A DNA stretch of 64,000 bases from Polaromonas eurypsychrophila (GCF_014641715.1 NZ_BMIG01000002.1:310001-374000), one strand, 5' to 3'. Positions 9,063 through 18,558 are shown, counted from the first letter of the stretch. Translations and numbers: made by a program. The notes: generated by a model from the letters alone, not told the origin.

Positions 9063-9547
9063 GGTCTGGTTTTCCTTGCGTGGCTGGTCTGACTGGGCGG
9101 GCTTGCGGAGGCGGACATATTCCGGCGTTTCACGTTGGGCCAGGGGGCCTTGCAGCTTTTCCCTGGGGCCAGGGCATGCGCCTTTTTTGCCTCGTGCGCG
9201 CGCTGCTGTTTGTGCATCCACGCGATGTGCGCGATCACGGCGCGGCGCTGGTTTTTGAGGGTGCCGATCTGGGCGTCCAGCTCCGCCACGCGCTCCCGCA
9301 TGGCGTCGACCATTTGCCCGAATGTGAGCCGGCCCACCCGATAAGCGGGAAGCTGCGCCGCAATGGCCTTGAGCGAAAAGCCGATGCTGCGCGACATGGC
9401 GATAAAGACCACTTCCCGGCGCATCACGTCGCTGTATTCGCGGTAGCCGCTGGCCCGCCGCTCAGGCTGAAGCAGGCCCAGCTTTTCGTAGTGGCGCAAG
9501 GCATGCACGGAAACGCCGGTTTGAGCGGCCAGTTCGGAGATCTGCAT
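9059..9547 (-). CDS. MerR-family transcriptional regulator
   Basis: A 162-residue protein starting at ATG 9547 (MQISELAAQTGVSVHALRHY); a start at 9592 would add 15 residues outside the domain. The winged helix is at residues 1-70 (HYEKLGLLQPERRASGYREY is the MerR signature). A coiled-coil dimerisation helix follows, about 80-120. The C-terminal tail is basic and low-complexity, and I see no cysteine metal-binding loop, so an organic or stress signal is more likely than a metal. It is coupled to the thioesterase gene and is probably its regulator. Confidence 0.85.
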   Translation of the reverse strand: MQISELAAQTGVSVHALRHYEKLGLLQPERRASGYREYSDVMRREVVFIAMSRSIGFSLKAIAAQLPAYRVGRLTFGQMVDAMRERVAELDAQIGTLKNQRRAVIAHIAWMHKQQRAHEAKKAHALAPGKSCKAPWPNVKRRNMSASASPPSQTSHARKTRP

Positions 9548-9776
9548 GGCAAGCAGGGTAGCAAGCTTCGCGCTACACGAAGCTTGAGACATGCGCCGCG
9601 GCTGTCACCTGGGCGGCAGTGTCAACCCCCACAGACAGGTCCTACATGCAGGCGGCTTGACGGCCCGCAAGCCCGGCCGCCCGGTAAGACCTATATTGGT
9701 GTCGTGGGTGGGTGTCACCGGCCCTTGCAACGTAAGCCTGCCGTCTGTGTTTGTACTGGCGGTGAAAAGGAGCTTC

Positions 9777-10106
9777 ATGATGATCAAACCATCTTTCCCT
9801 GCCGCGCTCTCGTGTGTCGTCGTGCTGCTCGCTTCCGGGCTGGCGCAGGCGCAACCCAGCACCATGCCGGACAACGCGACACAGGTCCCACCCGAAATGG
9901 GCGTCAAGCCTGCGTTGCAGGGCGCCAGTGCACCGCTGCCCGCCGACCTCAAACCGCGCATCCGGCCCGAGCTGAAACCGCGCATGAAGTCCGACGAGCT
10001 CAAACCGGAACTGCGTTCGGAGCAGCGGCCTGAAATGAGTCCCGGCCTGCAGCCCAACAGCCAGAAACCGCTGCGCACCGATGCGCCGACAAAACGTGCC
10101 AACTGA
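9777..10106 (+). CDS. Small secreted protein with KPR/ELKP repeats, function unknown
   Basis: ATG 9777 (or 9780) is preceded by aaaagga and gives 109 residues; a longer frame from 9591 has no support. Residues 1-25 are a clear Sec signal peptide ending in ASGLAQA. The mature part is proline- and charge-rich, with degenerate repeats of the form LKPRIRPELKPRMK and ELKPELRSEQRPEM, and no cysteine. It is likely an unfolded periplasmic protein. It is followed after 25 bases by another small secreted proline-rich protein, suggesting a two-gene operon. I do not recognise either family. Confidence 0.6.
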   Translation: MMIKPSFPAALSCVVVLLASGLAQAQPSTMPDNATQVPPEMGVKPALQGASAPLPADLKPRIRPELKPRMKSDELKPELRSEQRPEMSPGLQPNSQKPLRTDAPTKRAN

Positions 10107-10131
10107 GAGTTGCGCGGGCGCTCGGCAGCGC

Positions 10132-10473
10132 ATGGGGTTGACTGCCCGACCCCTGCCGTTGCTGCTTTGCCTGTTCAGCAGCCTTGCTGCAGCGCAGGGC
10201 GGCGCGCCGGTACCGGAGCCGCGCATCAACCGTAACCCGGTCTTTCGGGAGGGGTTGCCTCCTGCGTCGCAACCGCCAGCCAGCCCCCGTGTGACCTTGC
10301 CGCCAGCCACCGGTCCGTGCGATCCGCGGGACTCCACGACACGGCCGGTGCAGCCGCCGGCCAGCATCGACGAGCGCAGCCAGTTGCCGGGAGAATTGCC
10401 TGCACCTGGCACACCATCAACCCGGTCTTCAGGCTCGGCCGCTGCGGACTGCAACGGAGCTCCGCGGCAGTAA
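10132..10473 (+). CDS. Small secreted proline-rich protein, function unknown
   Basis: From ATG 10132 the frame gives 113 residues beginning with a signal peptide (LTARPLPLLLCLFSSLAAAQ). A mature region rich in Pro, Ser and Arg follows, with two cysteines (TGPCDPRD and ADCNGAP) that could form a disulfide. An upstream in-frame ATG at 10081 would start within the previous gene. Codon use has the normal high-GC third position. It is tandem with the preceding secreted protein, with which it shares only composition and an N-terminal proline-rich style. Confidence 0.5.
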   Translation: MGLTARPLPLLLCLFSSLAAAQGGAPVPEPRINRNPVFREGLPPASQPPASPRVTLPPATGPCDPRDSTTRPVQPPASIDERSQLPGELPAPGTPSTRSSGSAAADCNGAPRQ

Positions 10474-10503
10474 GTTTCCCAGAGCCCCGGCCCGGCGCTC
10501 CTT

Positions 10504-12861
10504 CTATTGAATAAAACCCATGCCCCGTGATTCACGGACTTCGGGTTTGACCCGGTGCTCGGCTTCAAGCTGGCTCAGGAACTCGTCCGCCGTGAATTCC
10601 GCCGCCAGAATGTCGGTCTGGCGCTTGACCGCAGCAAAGTCGCCGGGGCACAGTTGATCCAGCCGGGCCAGCCGCTCGCGCACCACGTCGGTCAACGCGG
10701 CCTCATCGCCAGCCAGCGCTTCGGTGACAAACATCTTTTCGCGCTGCGCCGCTGTCAGGGGCATGAACTTGATCTTGAAGGTGAAGCGCCGAAGCGCTGC
10801 CTGGTCCAGGCTTTCCAGCAGGTTGGTGGTGCAGACAAAAATGCCGTTGAAACGCTCCATGCCCTGCAGCATCTCGTTGACCTCGGTCACTTCATAAGTG
10901 CGGTGCGCGCCGCGCCTGTCCTGCAGAAAGCTGTCGGCCTCGTCGAGCAGCAGTACCGCCTTTTCGGCTTCGGCCTCGGCAAACATCGCCGCCATGTTCT
11001 GCTCGGTCTCGCCCACGTATTTGCTCATCAGGTCGCTGGCCTGCTTGATCATCAGCGGCCTTTCGAGTTCTTTGGCGAGGTGTTCGGCCAGCGCCGTCTT
11101 GCCGGTGCCGGGCGCGCCGTAAAAACACAGGGAGCCGTGGCTGCGGCTTTTCAGTGCCTGCGCGATGCGCGGCACGTCAAAACGCGACTCGACGTTGAGC
11201 ATGGACAAATCGTAAGTGGTGACGCTGTGCCGTCCGGAGACGTCGGCCTTGTTGCCGAGCGCAAGGTCGGCATTTTTGAGCTGTCGCTCAATCAGTGACT
11301 CCATCAGCGCCGTGTGCCCGCCGCTGAGGATGGTCTGCATACCTTCGCCATCGGTGTCCTTGCCGGGTTCGCTGGCCAGCTTGGCAAAACGCACCGCCGT
11401 GCGTATCTGCGCCGGTGTCAGGCCCTTGCGGGCCGTGAGCCTGGCCACAAAAACATCGCTGACCGGCACGCCCTCCAGCGTTTTGCGTACCAGGCCTTCG
11501 CGCGCGCCTGGTGGCGGCGACTTGAGTTCGAGGTGATAGGCAAAACGGCGTCGGAACGCGGGGTCGATCTGCTCGATTCGGTTGGTGACCCACAAGGTCG
11601 GCACGGTGTTTGATTCAAGGATCTGGTTCACCCAGGCCTTGCCGCTGACCGAACCGGTGGCTGGCGCCACCAGCTGGTCGGAGCGTGCCATCAGCTGGGC
11701 CGCCTCGCTGGAGATCGCCGGAAACACATCCTCCACCTCGTCAAACAGTAGCGCGGCATGGGCGCTGCCTTTGAGAAACACCTGGGCGATCTGCAGCGAG
11801 CGGTAGCGGTCGCGCCCGCTCAGCGAGTTGCCGTCGCGGTCGGCGTACTCGACCTCGAACAAATCCAGCCCGGCGGCCTGCGCCACTACCTTGGCCAGTT
11901 CGGTCTTGCCGGTGCCGGGCGGGCCGTACAACAACACATTGACACCCAGCTCCTTGCCAGCCACTGCATTGCGCAGCAGCGAGACCATCACCTGGGTGTC
12001 CTCATGGGCAAACGAAAAATCGGCGAGTCCCAGGCTGCTGCGGTCCACCGGGCGCGTGAACACGGCCATCAATTCGGTCTGGTCACGGTATTCCCGCATC
12101 AGCACCGGCGGCAGTTTTTCGCTGACCTTCATGAGGTCGGCGAGATCGGTGATGTTGTGCTCGGAGATCAGGTTCTCGACCATGCCGATGCGTTCCAGCC
12201 GCGAGCCGGCGCGCAGGGCCTCCGCCACCTCGTTGGCCTTGACCCCTGCTACTTCGGCAATCGCGGCATGGGCTTCGGGCGCATTGTTGACCTTGAACTC
12301 GACCAGCAGGGAGCGCAGGTCGCGCTGGTAGCGCGCCAGCGTGCCGTACAGGAGCAGCGCGCGTTCGGCTTGGTTGAGCTGCAGCAGGTTGGCCAGCGCG
12401 TCGATATTTTTTTCGACCAGCGTGGACTGCTTTTTGAGCGCGTGTGTCAACCAGTCACCGGTGGCGCTCAGCACCGACAGCAGGTCTTTGGGCAGGTCCT
12501 TGGCATGTTCGTCGAGGTAGAAAAACAGCGTGCCCTCTTCATACGGGCCGCGCCAGGCACCGTGGCGGTTAAGGAAGGCGGTGTCGCTGAGAGTTTCGTG
12601 CCCGCGCCAGAATTCGTTGTCGCGGCAGCGGCGGCCCAGGAATTCGCGCAGGCGCTGCAGCGCAGGCTGCGGCCACACCAAGTGCCGGCCGGACAGCGAC
12701 AGCAGGCTGTTGAGGTCTCGCCGCACATTGAACTTGGCGCCCTGACGCGCCGCCAGTGTCAGCACAAAATGCGAACACATCAGGTCCAGCACCGGCGCGT
12801 CCTTCAGGCCGGGAGACAGCAGCAGCTGACCGAGCTTGTCAGCACCCGAACGCTTGCTCAT
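10504..12861 (-). CDS. Double AAA+ ATPase (785 residues), function unknown
   Basis: Start ATG 12861 (MSKRSGADKLGQLLLSPGLK). Residues 1-290 have no recognisable motif and are mainly helical. The first AAA+ module has Walker A GPPGTGKTE near 313 and Walker B ALLFDEVEDVF near 370. The second has GAPGTGKTALAEHL near 582 and VLLLDEADSFLQDRR near 636. Both modules have sensor-1-like asparagines (LWVTNRIEQID, FVCTTNLLESLD) and arginine-finger candidates (FRRRF, ALRRF). The layout recalls ClpA/VAT-style double-ring machines but lacks a Clp N-domain. No protease neighbour is present, so remodelling of an unknown client is an inference. It is transcribed divergently from the threonine ammonia-lyase gene. 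Confidence 0.8.
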   Translation of the reverse strand: MSKRSGADKLGQLLLSPGLKDAPVLDLMCSHFVLTLAARQGAKFNVRRDLNSLLSLSGRHLVWPQPALQRLREFLGRRCRDNEFWRGHETLSDTAFLNRHGAWRGPYEEGTLFFYLDEHAKDLPKDLLSVLSATGDWLTHALKKQSTLVEKNIDALANLLQLNQAERALLLYGTLARYQRDLRSLLVEFKVNNAPEAHAAIAEVAGVKANEVAEALRAGSRLERIGMVENLISEHNITDLADLMKVSEKLPPVLMREYRDQTELMAVFTRPVDRSSLGLADFSFAHEDTQVMVSLLRNAVAGKELGVNVLLYGPPGTGKTELAKVVAQAAGLDLFEVEYADRDGNSLSGRDRYRSLQIAQVFLKGSAHAALLFDEVEDVFPAISSEAAQLMARSDQLVAPATGSVSGKAWVNQILESNTVPTLWVTNRIEQIDPAFRRRFAYHLELKSPPPGAREGLVRKTLEGVPVSDVFVARLTARKGLTPAQIRTAVRFAKLASEPGKDTDGEGMQTILSGGHTALMESLIERQLKNADLALGNKADVSGRHSVTTYDLSMLNVESRFDVPRIAQALKSRSHGSLCFYGAPGTGKTALAEHLAKELERPLMIKQASDLMSKYVGETEQNMAAMFAEAEAEKAVLLLDEADSFLQDRRGAHRTYEVTEVNEMLQGMERFNGIFVCTTNLLESLDQAALRRFTFKIKFMPLTAAQREKMFVTEALAGDEAALTDVVRERLARLDQLCPGDFAAVKRQTDILAAEFTADEFLSQLEAEHRVKPEVRESRGMGFIQ

Positions 12862-13047
12862 CGATGGACCTCCGGTGTGGAAGGAAAAAAATCTGCACCT
12901 CGGGCGCAGGCGATACCCAACCTTAACGCAGCTGGTCGCATCATGGAAGACACAGGTCGAATCACCCCGTGTGGATTGCGCCACAAAACCCGCCACAATC
13001 AATGCACCCGCAAAAAAGCCGTGACAGGCCCACCCGCCAGGAGCACC

Positions 13048-14250
13048 ATGCTTGGATTCGCCGATATTGAAGCCGCCGCCGTCCGGCTGCAGGGACAGTT
13101 GCTCGATACCCCCTGTGTCGCGTCGAAAACGCTGTCGCAGATCACCGGCGCAGAGATTTTTCTCAAATTCGAGAATCTGCAATACACCGCCTCCTTCAAG
13201 GAGCGTGGCGCCTGCAACAAACTGGTGCAGCTCACGGCCGAAGAGCAGCGCCGTGGCGTGATTGCCATGAGCGCCGGCAATCACGCGCAAGGCGTGGCTT
13301 ACCATGCGCAGCGGCTTGGGCTGCGGGCGGTGATCGTGATGCCGCGCTTCACGCCCGGCGTGAAGATAGACCGCACCCGTGGCTTTGGCGCGGAAGTGGT
13401 GCTGCACGGCGACACGCTGGAAGAGTCGCGCAGCCATGCACTGGAGTTGGCGCAGCGCGAAAGTCTGGTGTTTGTTCACCCTTACGACGATGAAGCCATC
13501 GTCGCAGGGCAAGGTACGGTGGGCCTGGAAATGCTGCGTGCCGTGCCGGAGCTCGACACCCTGGTCGTGGCGGTGGGCGGCGGCGGCCTGATCGCCGGCA
13601 TGGCAACGGCGGCCAGGGCCATCAAGCCCGGCATCGAGATCATCGGGGTGCAGACCTCACGCTTTCCGGCCATGGTCAACGCCATCAAGGGCACGCAACA
13701 CCCGCAGGGCGGCAGCACTATCGCCGAAGGCATTGCCGTTGGCACGCCGGGCGTCATTCCGCAGGCCATCATCGCGCGGCTGGTGGACGACCTGGTGCTG
13801 GTGGACGAGGGCGACATCGAGCAGGCCATGGTGATGCTGCTGGAGATTGAAAAAACGCTGGTCGAGGGCGCGGGTGCCGCCGGCCTCGCCGCGCTGCTCA
13901 AGTACCCGGAGCGCTTCCGGGATAAAAAAGTTGGCTTGGTGCTGTGCGGCGGCAACATCGACCCGCTGCTGCTGGCGGCCATCATTGAGCGCGGCATGGT
14001 GCGCGCCGGCCGGCTGGCGCGCATCCGTGTCAGCGCGCGCGATGTCCCCGGCTCGCTGGCCAAAATCACCGCCACGGTGGCCGGCGCGGGTGCCAACATC
14101 GACGAGGTGCACCACCAGCGCGCGTTCACCATGCTGTCGGCGCAGAACGTTGATATCGAACTGGTGATCCAGACACGGGGGCGAGATCACATTGCACAGG
14201 TACTCGCCGTTTTGAAAACTGCCGGCTTTGAAGCCGAGGAGCAGCTATGA
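13048..14250 (+). CDS. ilvA: Threonine ammonia-lyase (PLP-dependent, ACT-domain form)
   Basis: A 400-residue enzyme converting threonine to 2-oxobutanoate plus ammonia. ATG 13048 follows a caggag site. The PLP lysine is in TASFKERGACNKL, the PLP-phosphate glycine loop is VGGGGLIAGM, and FLKFENLQ is typical of the serine/threonine dehydratase fold. Residues from about 330 form one ACT domain (VSARDVPGSLAKITATVAGA). This is the shorter form common in beta-proteobacteria rather than the 514-residue E. coli IlvA, so regulation may differ from classic isoleucine inhibition. Its stop overlaps the next start (ATGA). Confidence 0.9.
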   Translation: MLGFADIEAAAVRLQGQLLDTPCVASKTLSQITGAEIFLKFENLQYTASFKERGACNKLVQLTAEEQRRGVIAMSAGNHAQGVAYHAQRLGLRAVIVMPRFTPGVKIDRTRGFGAEVVLHGDTLEESRSHALELAQRESLVFVHPYDDEAIVAGQGTVGLEMLRAVPELDTLVVAVGGGGLIAGMATAARAIKPGIEIIGVQTSRFPAMVNAIKGTQHPQGGSTIAEGIAVGTPGVIPQAIIARLVDDLVLVDEGDIEQAMVMLLEIEKTLVEGAGAAGLAALLKYPERFRDKKVGLVLCGGNIDPLLLAAIIERGMVRAGRLARIRVSARDVPGSLAKITATVAGAGANIDEVHHQRAFTMLSAQNVDIELVIQTRGRDHIAQVLAVLKTAGFEAEEQL

Positions 14251-14651
14251 ACACGGAAACTTTGCAAGCCGCGCTGCCTGAGTATTTTGCGCCTTGGGTG
14301 CAGTCTCTGGGTCTGATGGTGGAGGCTTTTGACGGGCAGAGCGTGACTTTGCGCCTGCCGCAAAACCCGGCGCTGTCGCGTGTCGGTGACATGCTCTGCG
14401 GTCAGGCCATGATGGCAGCCGCCGACACGGCCATGGTGCTGGCACTGATCAATCATTTCGGCGAATTCAAACCCTGCACCACGGTGCAGATGAACAGCAG
14501 CTTCCTCAAGCCGCTGTCGAAGCAGGATGCGCTGATCGAAGCGCGCGTGTTACGCGCCGGCAAGTCCCTGGCCTTCGGCGAGATCGACATTCGCGGCGCC
14601 AACGATGGCAAGAGTGTCAGCCGGGCCACGACGACTTACGCGCTGCTCTGA
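14247..14651 (+). CDS. PaaI-family hotdog thioesterase
   Basis: A 134-residue hotdog protein. The region SRVGDMLCGQAMMAAADTAM is the central helix, with the aspartate expected of the PaaI/YbgC-like family, and CTTVQMNSSFLKPLSK forms the following strand. It hydrolyses acyl-CoA type thioesters; the substrate is not determinable. It starts within the stop codon of ilvA (ATGA), so the two are co-translated. A role in clearing a CoA ester connected with 2-oxobutanoate metabolism is possible (inference). Confidence 0.82.
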   Translation: MNTETLQAALPEYFAPWVQSLGLMVEAFDGQSVTLRLPQNPALSRVGDMLCGQAMMAAADTAMVLALINHFGEFKPCTTVQMNSSFLKPLSKQDALIEARVLRAGKSLAFGEIDIRGANDGKSVSRATTTYALL

Positions 14652-14654
14652 CTG

Positions 14655-15278
14655 CTAGCGCAGGTGCTTGCCCATCTTGGCGGCGAACAGCTGCACAATG
14701 CTGACGCTGCGACGGCCGGGCAGCAACTCAAAACCTTCGCCGGCGCTGATGCTGCCCGGTGTCAGCACCGACAGGTAAAAACCGCAAAAGCCGCTGTGCG
14801 CCATCATGCGTGAGGCCCGTGCAAAACCCATCGCCGCGTTGAACTTGTAGCAGGGTTCGCGCGGGATGCGGACCTGCAGTTCACAGTGAGGAAACCTCAG
14901 CACGTCGCCGGCCCACACTTGACTTTCCAGCAGGCCGTGCAGAGTCAGGTTTTCACCCAGGCTGCCATGCGGCAGGCTGTCGTCGATGAGGCCCAGGCCC
15001 TGTTCCCACCGCGCAGCCTGCCAGAACGGATAGTGTTCGGCAGGATAGGCATACACGGCCTTTTCCAGACCGCCGTGGATGGACGGGTCGGCCTGTTCGT
15101 CACCGACCAAGCCCAGCGGCAACACCGGCACCGCACCGCTCGCCGGCGTCTTGACCATGCCGGTCAAGACGCCGCGCCCGCCCATGGGAATACGACGGGC
15201 CACGCCCACCTGAACCGACACCAGGTGGTGCGCTACGCTTGACTGCTCGGCCGACAGCCGGCCGTCCGCTAGTTCCAT
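14655..15278 (-). CDS. MOSC domain-containing protein (YiiM-like)
   Basis: A 207-residue MOSC protein. Visible features are the loop LGLVGDEQADPSIHGGLEKAVYAYP (split: DPSIHGGLEKAVYAYP is the core), then GENLTLHGL, and the conserved cysteine in RIPREPCYKF that would bind molybdenum cofactor sulfur. YiiM-type proteins reduce N-hydroxylated compounds through Moco. No partner reductase is adjacent. The gene overlaps the end of the upstream lipoprotein gene by 10 bases on the same strand, while its 3' end abuts the convergent thioesterase. Confidence 0.88.
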   Translation of the reverse strand: MELADGRLSAEQSSVAHHLVSVQVGVARRIPMGGRGVLTGMVKTPASGAVPVLPLGLVGDEQADPSIHGGLEKAVYAYPAEHYPFWQAARWEQGLGLIDDSLPHGSLGENLTLHGLLESQVWAGDVLRFPHCELQVRIPREPCYKFNAAMGFARASRMMAHSGFCGFYLSVLTPGSISAGEGFELLPGRRSVSIVQLFAAKMGKHLR

Positions 15279-15733
15279 CCGATCACTTCAAAGCCCCTGT
15301 CCCCCAGGCAGCGCTGGACGAAATTTCGGTAGGTACTGCTGGGCCGGTCGTTGCGAAAGGCCCCCTGTACCGCGCCGGCCGAACCGCCGACGGCTGCTCC
15401 CGCTGCACCGGCGCGAACCACACCCTCGCCGCCGCGCCCGGTGATCAACGCGCCGACCGCCGAAGCCACGGCACCGGTGGCCGCCCCGACGCCGGCACCA
15501 CGGGCAACTGCATTGTTTTTTTCGTCGGGTGTAAGCCCGGCTGAAACCGCCCTGGCCATGCAGGCATCGGCTTCAGCGCGGCCCTGTGCGTCACCGACAC
15601 GGTTCAGACTGGCGTTGGGGTACAGGACAGGTCGCGCCGACGGGCTGTTGGCACCGGTGCTGGCACAACCTGCCAGGCTGCTCAGCAACAAGGCAACAAC
15701 ACAGGCAAAGCCTGGTTTGGCGAAGGAATGCAT
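15269..15733 (-). CDS. Glycine-zipper lipoprotein, function unknown
   Basis: ATG 15733 gives 154 residues. A type II signal with lipobox LAGC (cysteine near residue 23) marks an outer- or inner-membrane lipoprotein. The middle contains an alternating Gly/Ala stretch (VGAATGAVASAVGAL, AAGAAVGGSAGAVQGAF) typical of glycine-zipper proteins. Two further cysteines sit at DACMARA and QRCLGDRG, and the C-terminus RCLGDRGFEVIGWN resembles those of small envelope lipoproteins. It is probably co-transcribed with the MOSC gene through the 10-base overlap. Confidence 0.75.
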   Translation of the reverse strand: MHSFAKPGFACVVALLLSSLAGCASTGANSPSARPVLYPNASLNRVGDAQGRAEADACMARAVSAGLTPDEKNNAVARGAGVGAATGAVASAVGALITGRGGEGVVRAGAAGAAVGGSAGAVQGAFRNDRPSSTYRNFVQRCLGDRGFEVIGWN

Positions 15734-15858
15734 ATCAAACTCCCGAACAAAGGATGGCTGTGGTCCTCCGGCAGGACCCGGACAAATCAGCATGTTAGCG
15801 GCCCGCTGTATGAAAAGGTAAAATAGTGACGTTGTCTCGTTTTCAGGAATCTCTCATC

Positions 15859-16023
15859 ATGTCCAGCCCAGAACAAACCACCAACGCCGCACACAGCAGC
15901 CCGACACACGCCCAGGAACAGGATGCCGTCGAAGCCATCGTGCCGTTGATGCCTCTGGTCCTGCCGGTCGCCGGTGCGGTGTTGATGTTCCTGCTGGCTT
16001 TTATCGCCATTTACATGGCTTGA
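15859..16023 (+). CDS. Small single-pass membrane protein
   Basis: ATG 15859 yields 54 residues; a GTG at 15826 would add 11. The N-terminus is hydrophilic and acidic (SSPEQTTNAAHSSPTHAQEQ). It is followed by one transmembrane helix of about 25 residues (IVPLMPLVLPVAGAVLMFLL, continuing AFIAIYMA) that runs to the stop. caggaat lies upstream at modest spacing, and a taaaat element lies near 15819. No family recognised; the clean membrane topology and high-GC codon use make it a plausible real gene. Confidence 0.55.
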   Translation: MSSPEQTTNAAHSSPTHAQEQDAVEAIVPLMPLVLPVAGAVLMFLLAFIAIYMA

Positions 16024-16689
16024 GCGGGTTGGCGACGCGGCGGCTTCCGTCCCCGCGCCCCAAGCGATATTGCATCAGGCCAGCGTCCTCAACGGGTCTA
16101 CCCGCTGGTGGCTGGCTATCCGGCGAGTGGTTGACCATCAGTATCCCTACGATGAACGCAATCAGGTGACTTTCGGGAAAATTCCGGAAGTGCCCGCTGA
16201 ATAGGTTGGTCGCACACCATGGCAGCAAATGGCCCGCTGGTCATTTTCCCCTACTAATGTCACCTTTTATCCTGTGAGCCTGTGAGCCTGGGAGGCTGAA
16301 TAAATATCAGCTGCAAAGCTTTCGCGCCGGGAACTTTCGCTTCAACATCTTCAGCCTCCCGCCCTCCTTAGCGCCGTCCATTGAGGACTTTGCTGAGCGG
16401 GGCCTAAAGCTGCAAGTCCATTCCCTCTGCCAGGGTCAGGGCTGCCAGAACCAATACATCGGCCATGCATAACCCCATGCAGGTTTTGCATATGTTTTGG
16501 CCGTACCCATGAGGTAACTTCCGCCAATGTTCTTAAAATGAACTTTTCGACGGCTCCGCAGAGCTCCGGAAAGCAAAATTTTCGAAGCAGTATCAAACGC
16601 CATTCCGACAGGCGGCCCCGATGCAGCAGCTATAGCTGTCCGTCATCCGGCGTTTGTCGAAATCACGCTTTTTAACTTTGGAGCTCCCG
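16024..16689. other. Long intergenic region before pckG
   Basis: About 660 bases without a credible gene. It is less GC-rich than its flanks. It holds an 11-bp perfect inverted repeat (gggaggctgaa at 16290-16300 and its complement at 16350-16360), preceded by a tandem cctgtgag duplication at 16271-16288. It probably contains the pckG promoter; I could not place -35/-10 boxes with confidence. Confidence 0.45.
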
Positions 16690-18558
16690 ATGAACCACCC
16701 CGCGATGCAAGGGCTGAACCTGAATACGCCCAGCTATGTCAAACACGCCCGGCTGATTGCCTGGGTGGCCGATATGGCGGTCCTATGCAAGCCCGACACC
16801 ATCTATTGGTGCGACGGCAGCAACGCCGAATACCTGCGCCTGTGCCAGCAACTGGTCGATGCCGGTACCTTCAAGAAGCTCAACGAAACCAAACGCCCGA
16901 ACAGCTTCCTGGCCAATTCCGACCCCAGCGATGTGGCCCGCGTGGAAGACCGCACTTTCATTTGCTCTGCAAACAAGGAAGATGCTGGCCCGACTAACAA
17001 CTGGATGGCCCCGGCTGAAATGCGCGCAACCCTGCACCCGCTGTTTGACGGCTGCATGAAGGGCCGCACCATGTATGTGGTGCCGTTTTCCATGGGTCCG
17101 CTGGGCTCACCGATTGCCCACATCGGCATCGAGCTCTCCGACAGCCCCTATGTAGGCGTCAATATGAAGATCATGACGCGCATGGGCCGGGCCGTGTTCG
17201 ACGTGCTGGGCGATGACGGTGAATTCGTGCCCTGTGTACACACCGTGGGCGCGCCGCTCGCCGAAGGCCAGAAGGACGTCAAGTGGCCCTGCAACAAGAC
17301 CAAGTACATCGTGCACTACCCCGAAACACGCGAGATCTGGTCCTACGGCTCTGGCTACGGTGGAAACGCGTTGCTGGGCAAGAAATGTTTCGCGCTGCGC
17401 ATTGCTTCCAACATGGGTCGCGACGAGGGCTGGCTGGCCGAACACATGCTGATCCTGGGCGTGACCAATCCCGAGGGCAAGAAATACCACGTGGCGGCAG
17501 CCTTCCCATCGGCCTGCGGCAAAACCAACTTCTCCATGCTGGTGCCGCCCGCGGGCTTTGAGGGCTGGAAAGTCACCACCATTGGCGATGACATCGCCTG
17601 GATCAAGCCCGGCAAGGACGGTCGCCTCTACGCCATCAATCCGGAAGCCGGCTATTTCGGCGTGGCGCCTGGCACCAACATGCTGACCAACCCGAACTGC
17701 CTCAAGAGCCTGGACCACGACGTGATCTTCACCAATGTCGGCCTGACCGACGACGGCGACGTATGGTGGGAAGGCATGGAGCAGGATGCACCGGACAGGG
17801 CCTTGCCGGCTCATTTAATCGATTGGCAGGGCAAGGACTGGACACCGCAGATCGCCAAGGAAACCGGCGCCAAGGCGGCGCATCCGAATTCACGTTTCAC
17901 CGTGGCGGCCACCAACAACCCGGCGCTCGATCCAGCCTGGGATGACCCGGCCGGCGTGCCCATTGACGCCTTTATTTTCGGCGGCCGCCGTTCCAATACC
18001 GTACCGTTGGTCACCGAAGGCCGCAATTGGGTCGAGGGGGTCTACGCAGCGGCGACCATGGGGTCGGAAACCACCGCTGCCATCACCGGCCAGGTCGGTG
18101 TGGTGAGACGCGACCCCTTTGCCATGCTGGCTTTCGCCGGCTACAACATGGCGGACTATTTCCAGCACTGGCTCAACGTCGGCAAGAAGCTTGAGGCCTC
18201 GGGCGCGAAACCTCCGAAAATTTTCACTGCCAACTGGTTCCGCAAGGGCGAGGACGGCAAGTTTGCCTGGCCCGGCTATGGCGAGAATATGCGCGTCCTT
18301 AAATGGATGATCGACCGCATTGAGGGCAAGGGCCATGGCGTGGACCATTTCACCGGAGTCAGCCCGCGTTATGAAGACATGACCTGGAAAGGCCTGGATT
18401 TCAGCGCCGAGCAATTCAAGGCCGTGACCAGCATGGACAAGGCAGCCTGGCTCAAGGAGCTGGAGCTGCACGCTGAACTGTTCAAGCAACTCGAACATCA
18501 CCTGCCGAAAGAGCTGAAGGAGACCAAAGCTGCGATCGAACAGCGCCTGGCGGCCTGA
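16690..18558 (+). CDS. pckG: Phosphoenolpyruvate carboxykinase (GTP)
   Basis: A 622-residue GTP-dependent PEPCK converting oxaloacetate to PEP for gluconeogenesis. ATG 16690 is preceded by tttggag; a GTG at 16654 would add 12 unconserved residues. Family motifs are WCDGSNAEY, the hyper-reactive-cysteine P-loop [15 protein letters not shown] (about residues 275-289), [10 protein letters not shown], and the guanine-binding [27 protein letters not shown] lies near the C-terminus. It is monocistronic: it has a long upstream region and its own terminator 80 bases downstream. Confidence 0.96.
   Translation: MNHPAMQGLNLNTPSYVKHARLIAWVADMAVLCKPDTIYWCDGSNAEYLRLCQQLVDAGTFKKLNETKRPNSFLANSDPSDVARVEDRTFICSANKEDAGPTNNWMAPAEMRATLHPLFDGCMKGRTMYVVPFSMGPLGSPIAHIGIELSDSPYVGVNMKIMTRMGRAVFDVLGDDGEFVPCVHTVGAPLAEGQKDVKWPCNKTKYIVHYPETREIWSYGSGYGGNALLGKKCFALRIASNMGRDEGWLAEHMLILGVTNPEGKKYHVAAAFPSACGKTNFSMLVPPAGFEGWKVTTIGDDIAWIKPGKDGRLYAINPEAGYFGVAPGTNMLTNPNCLKSLDHDVIFTNVGLTDDGDVWWEGMEQDAPDRALPAHLIDWQGKDWTPQIAKETGAKAAHPNSRFTVAATNNPALDPAWDDPAGVPIDAFIFGGRRSNTVPLVTEGRNWVEGVYAAATMGSETTAAITGQVGVVRRDPFAMLAFAGYNMADYFQHWLNVGKKLEASGAKPPKIFTANWFRKGEDGKFAWPGYGENMRVLKWMIDRIEGKGHGVDHFTGVSPRYEDMTWKGLDFSAEQFKAVTSMDKAAWLKELELHAELFKQLEHHLPKELKETKAAIEQRLAA

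Noticed and set aside
11758-13047. A long open frame on the plus strand antisense to the AAA+ ATPase, continuous with threonine ammonia-lyase
   Set aside because: High-GC antisense shadow; the ammonia-lyase homology and ribosome binding site begin at 13048.
12862-13512. N-terminal extension of the AAA+ ATPase frame to 1002 residues
   Set aside because: The extension is antisense to ilvA and has no domain-like sequence; ATG 12861 fits the family opening.
16351-16596. Small ORF on the minus strand in the pckG leader
   Set aside because: No coding signature or homology features; lies within the repeat-containing gap.
16627-16640. agcagctatagctg as a ninth family A copy
   Set aside because: It has only the palindrome core without the side arm or the spaced ATAGC, so it is likely chance.
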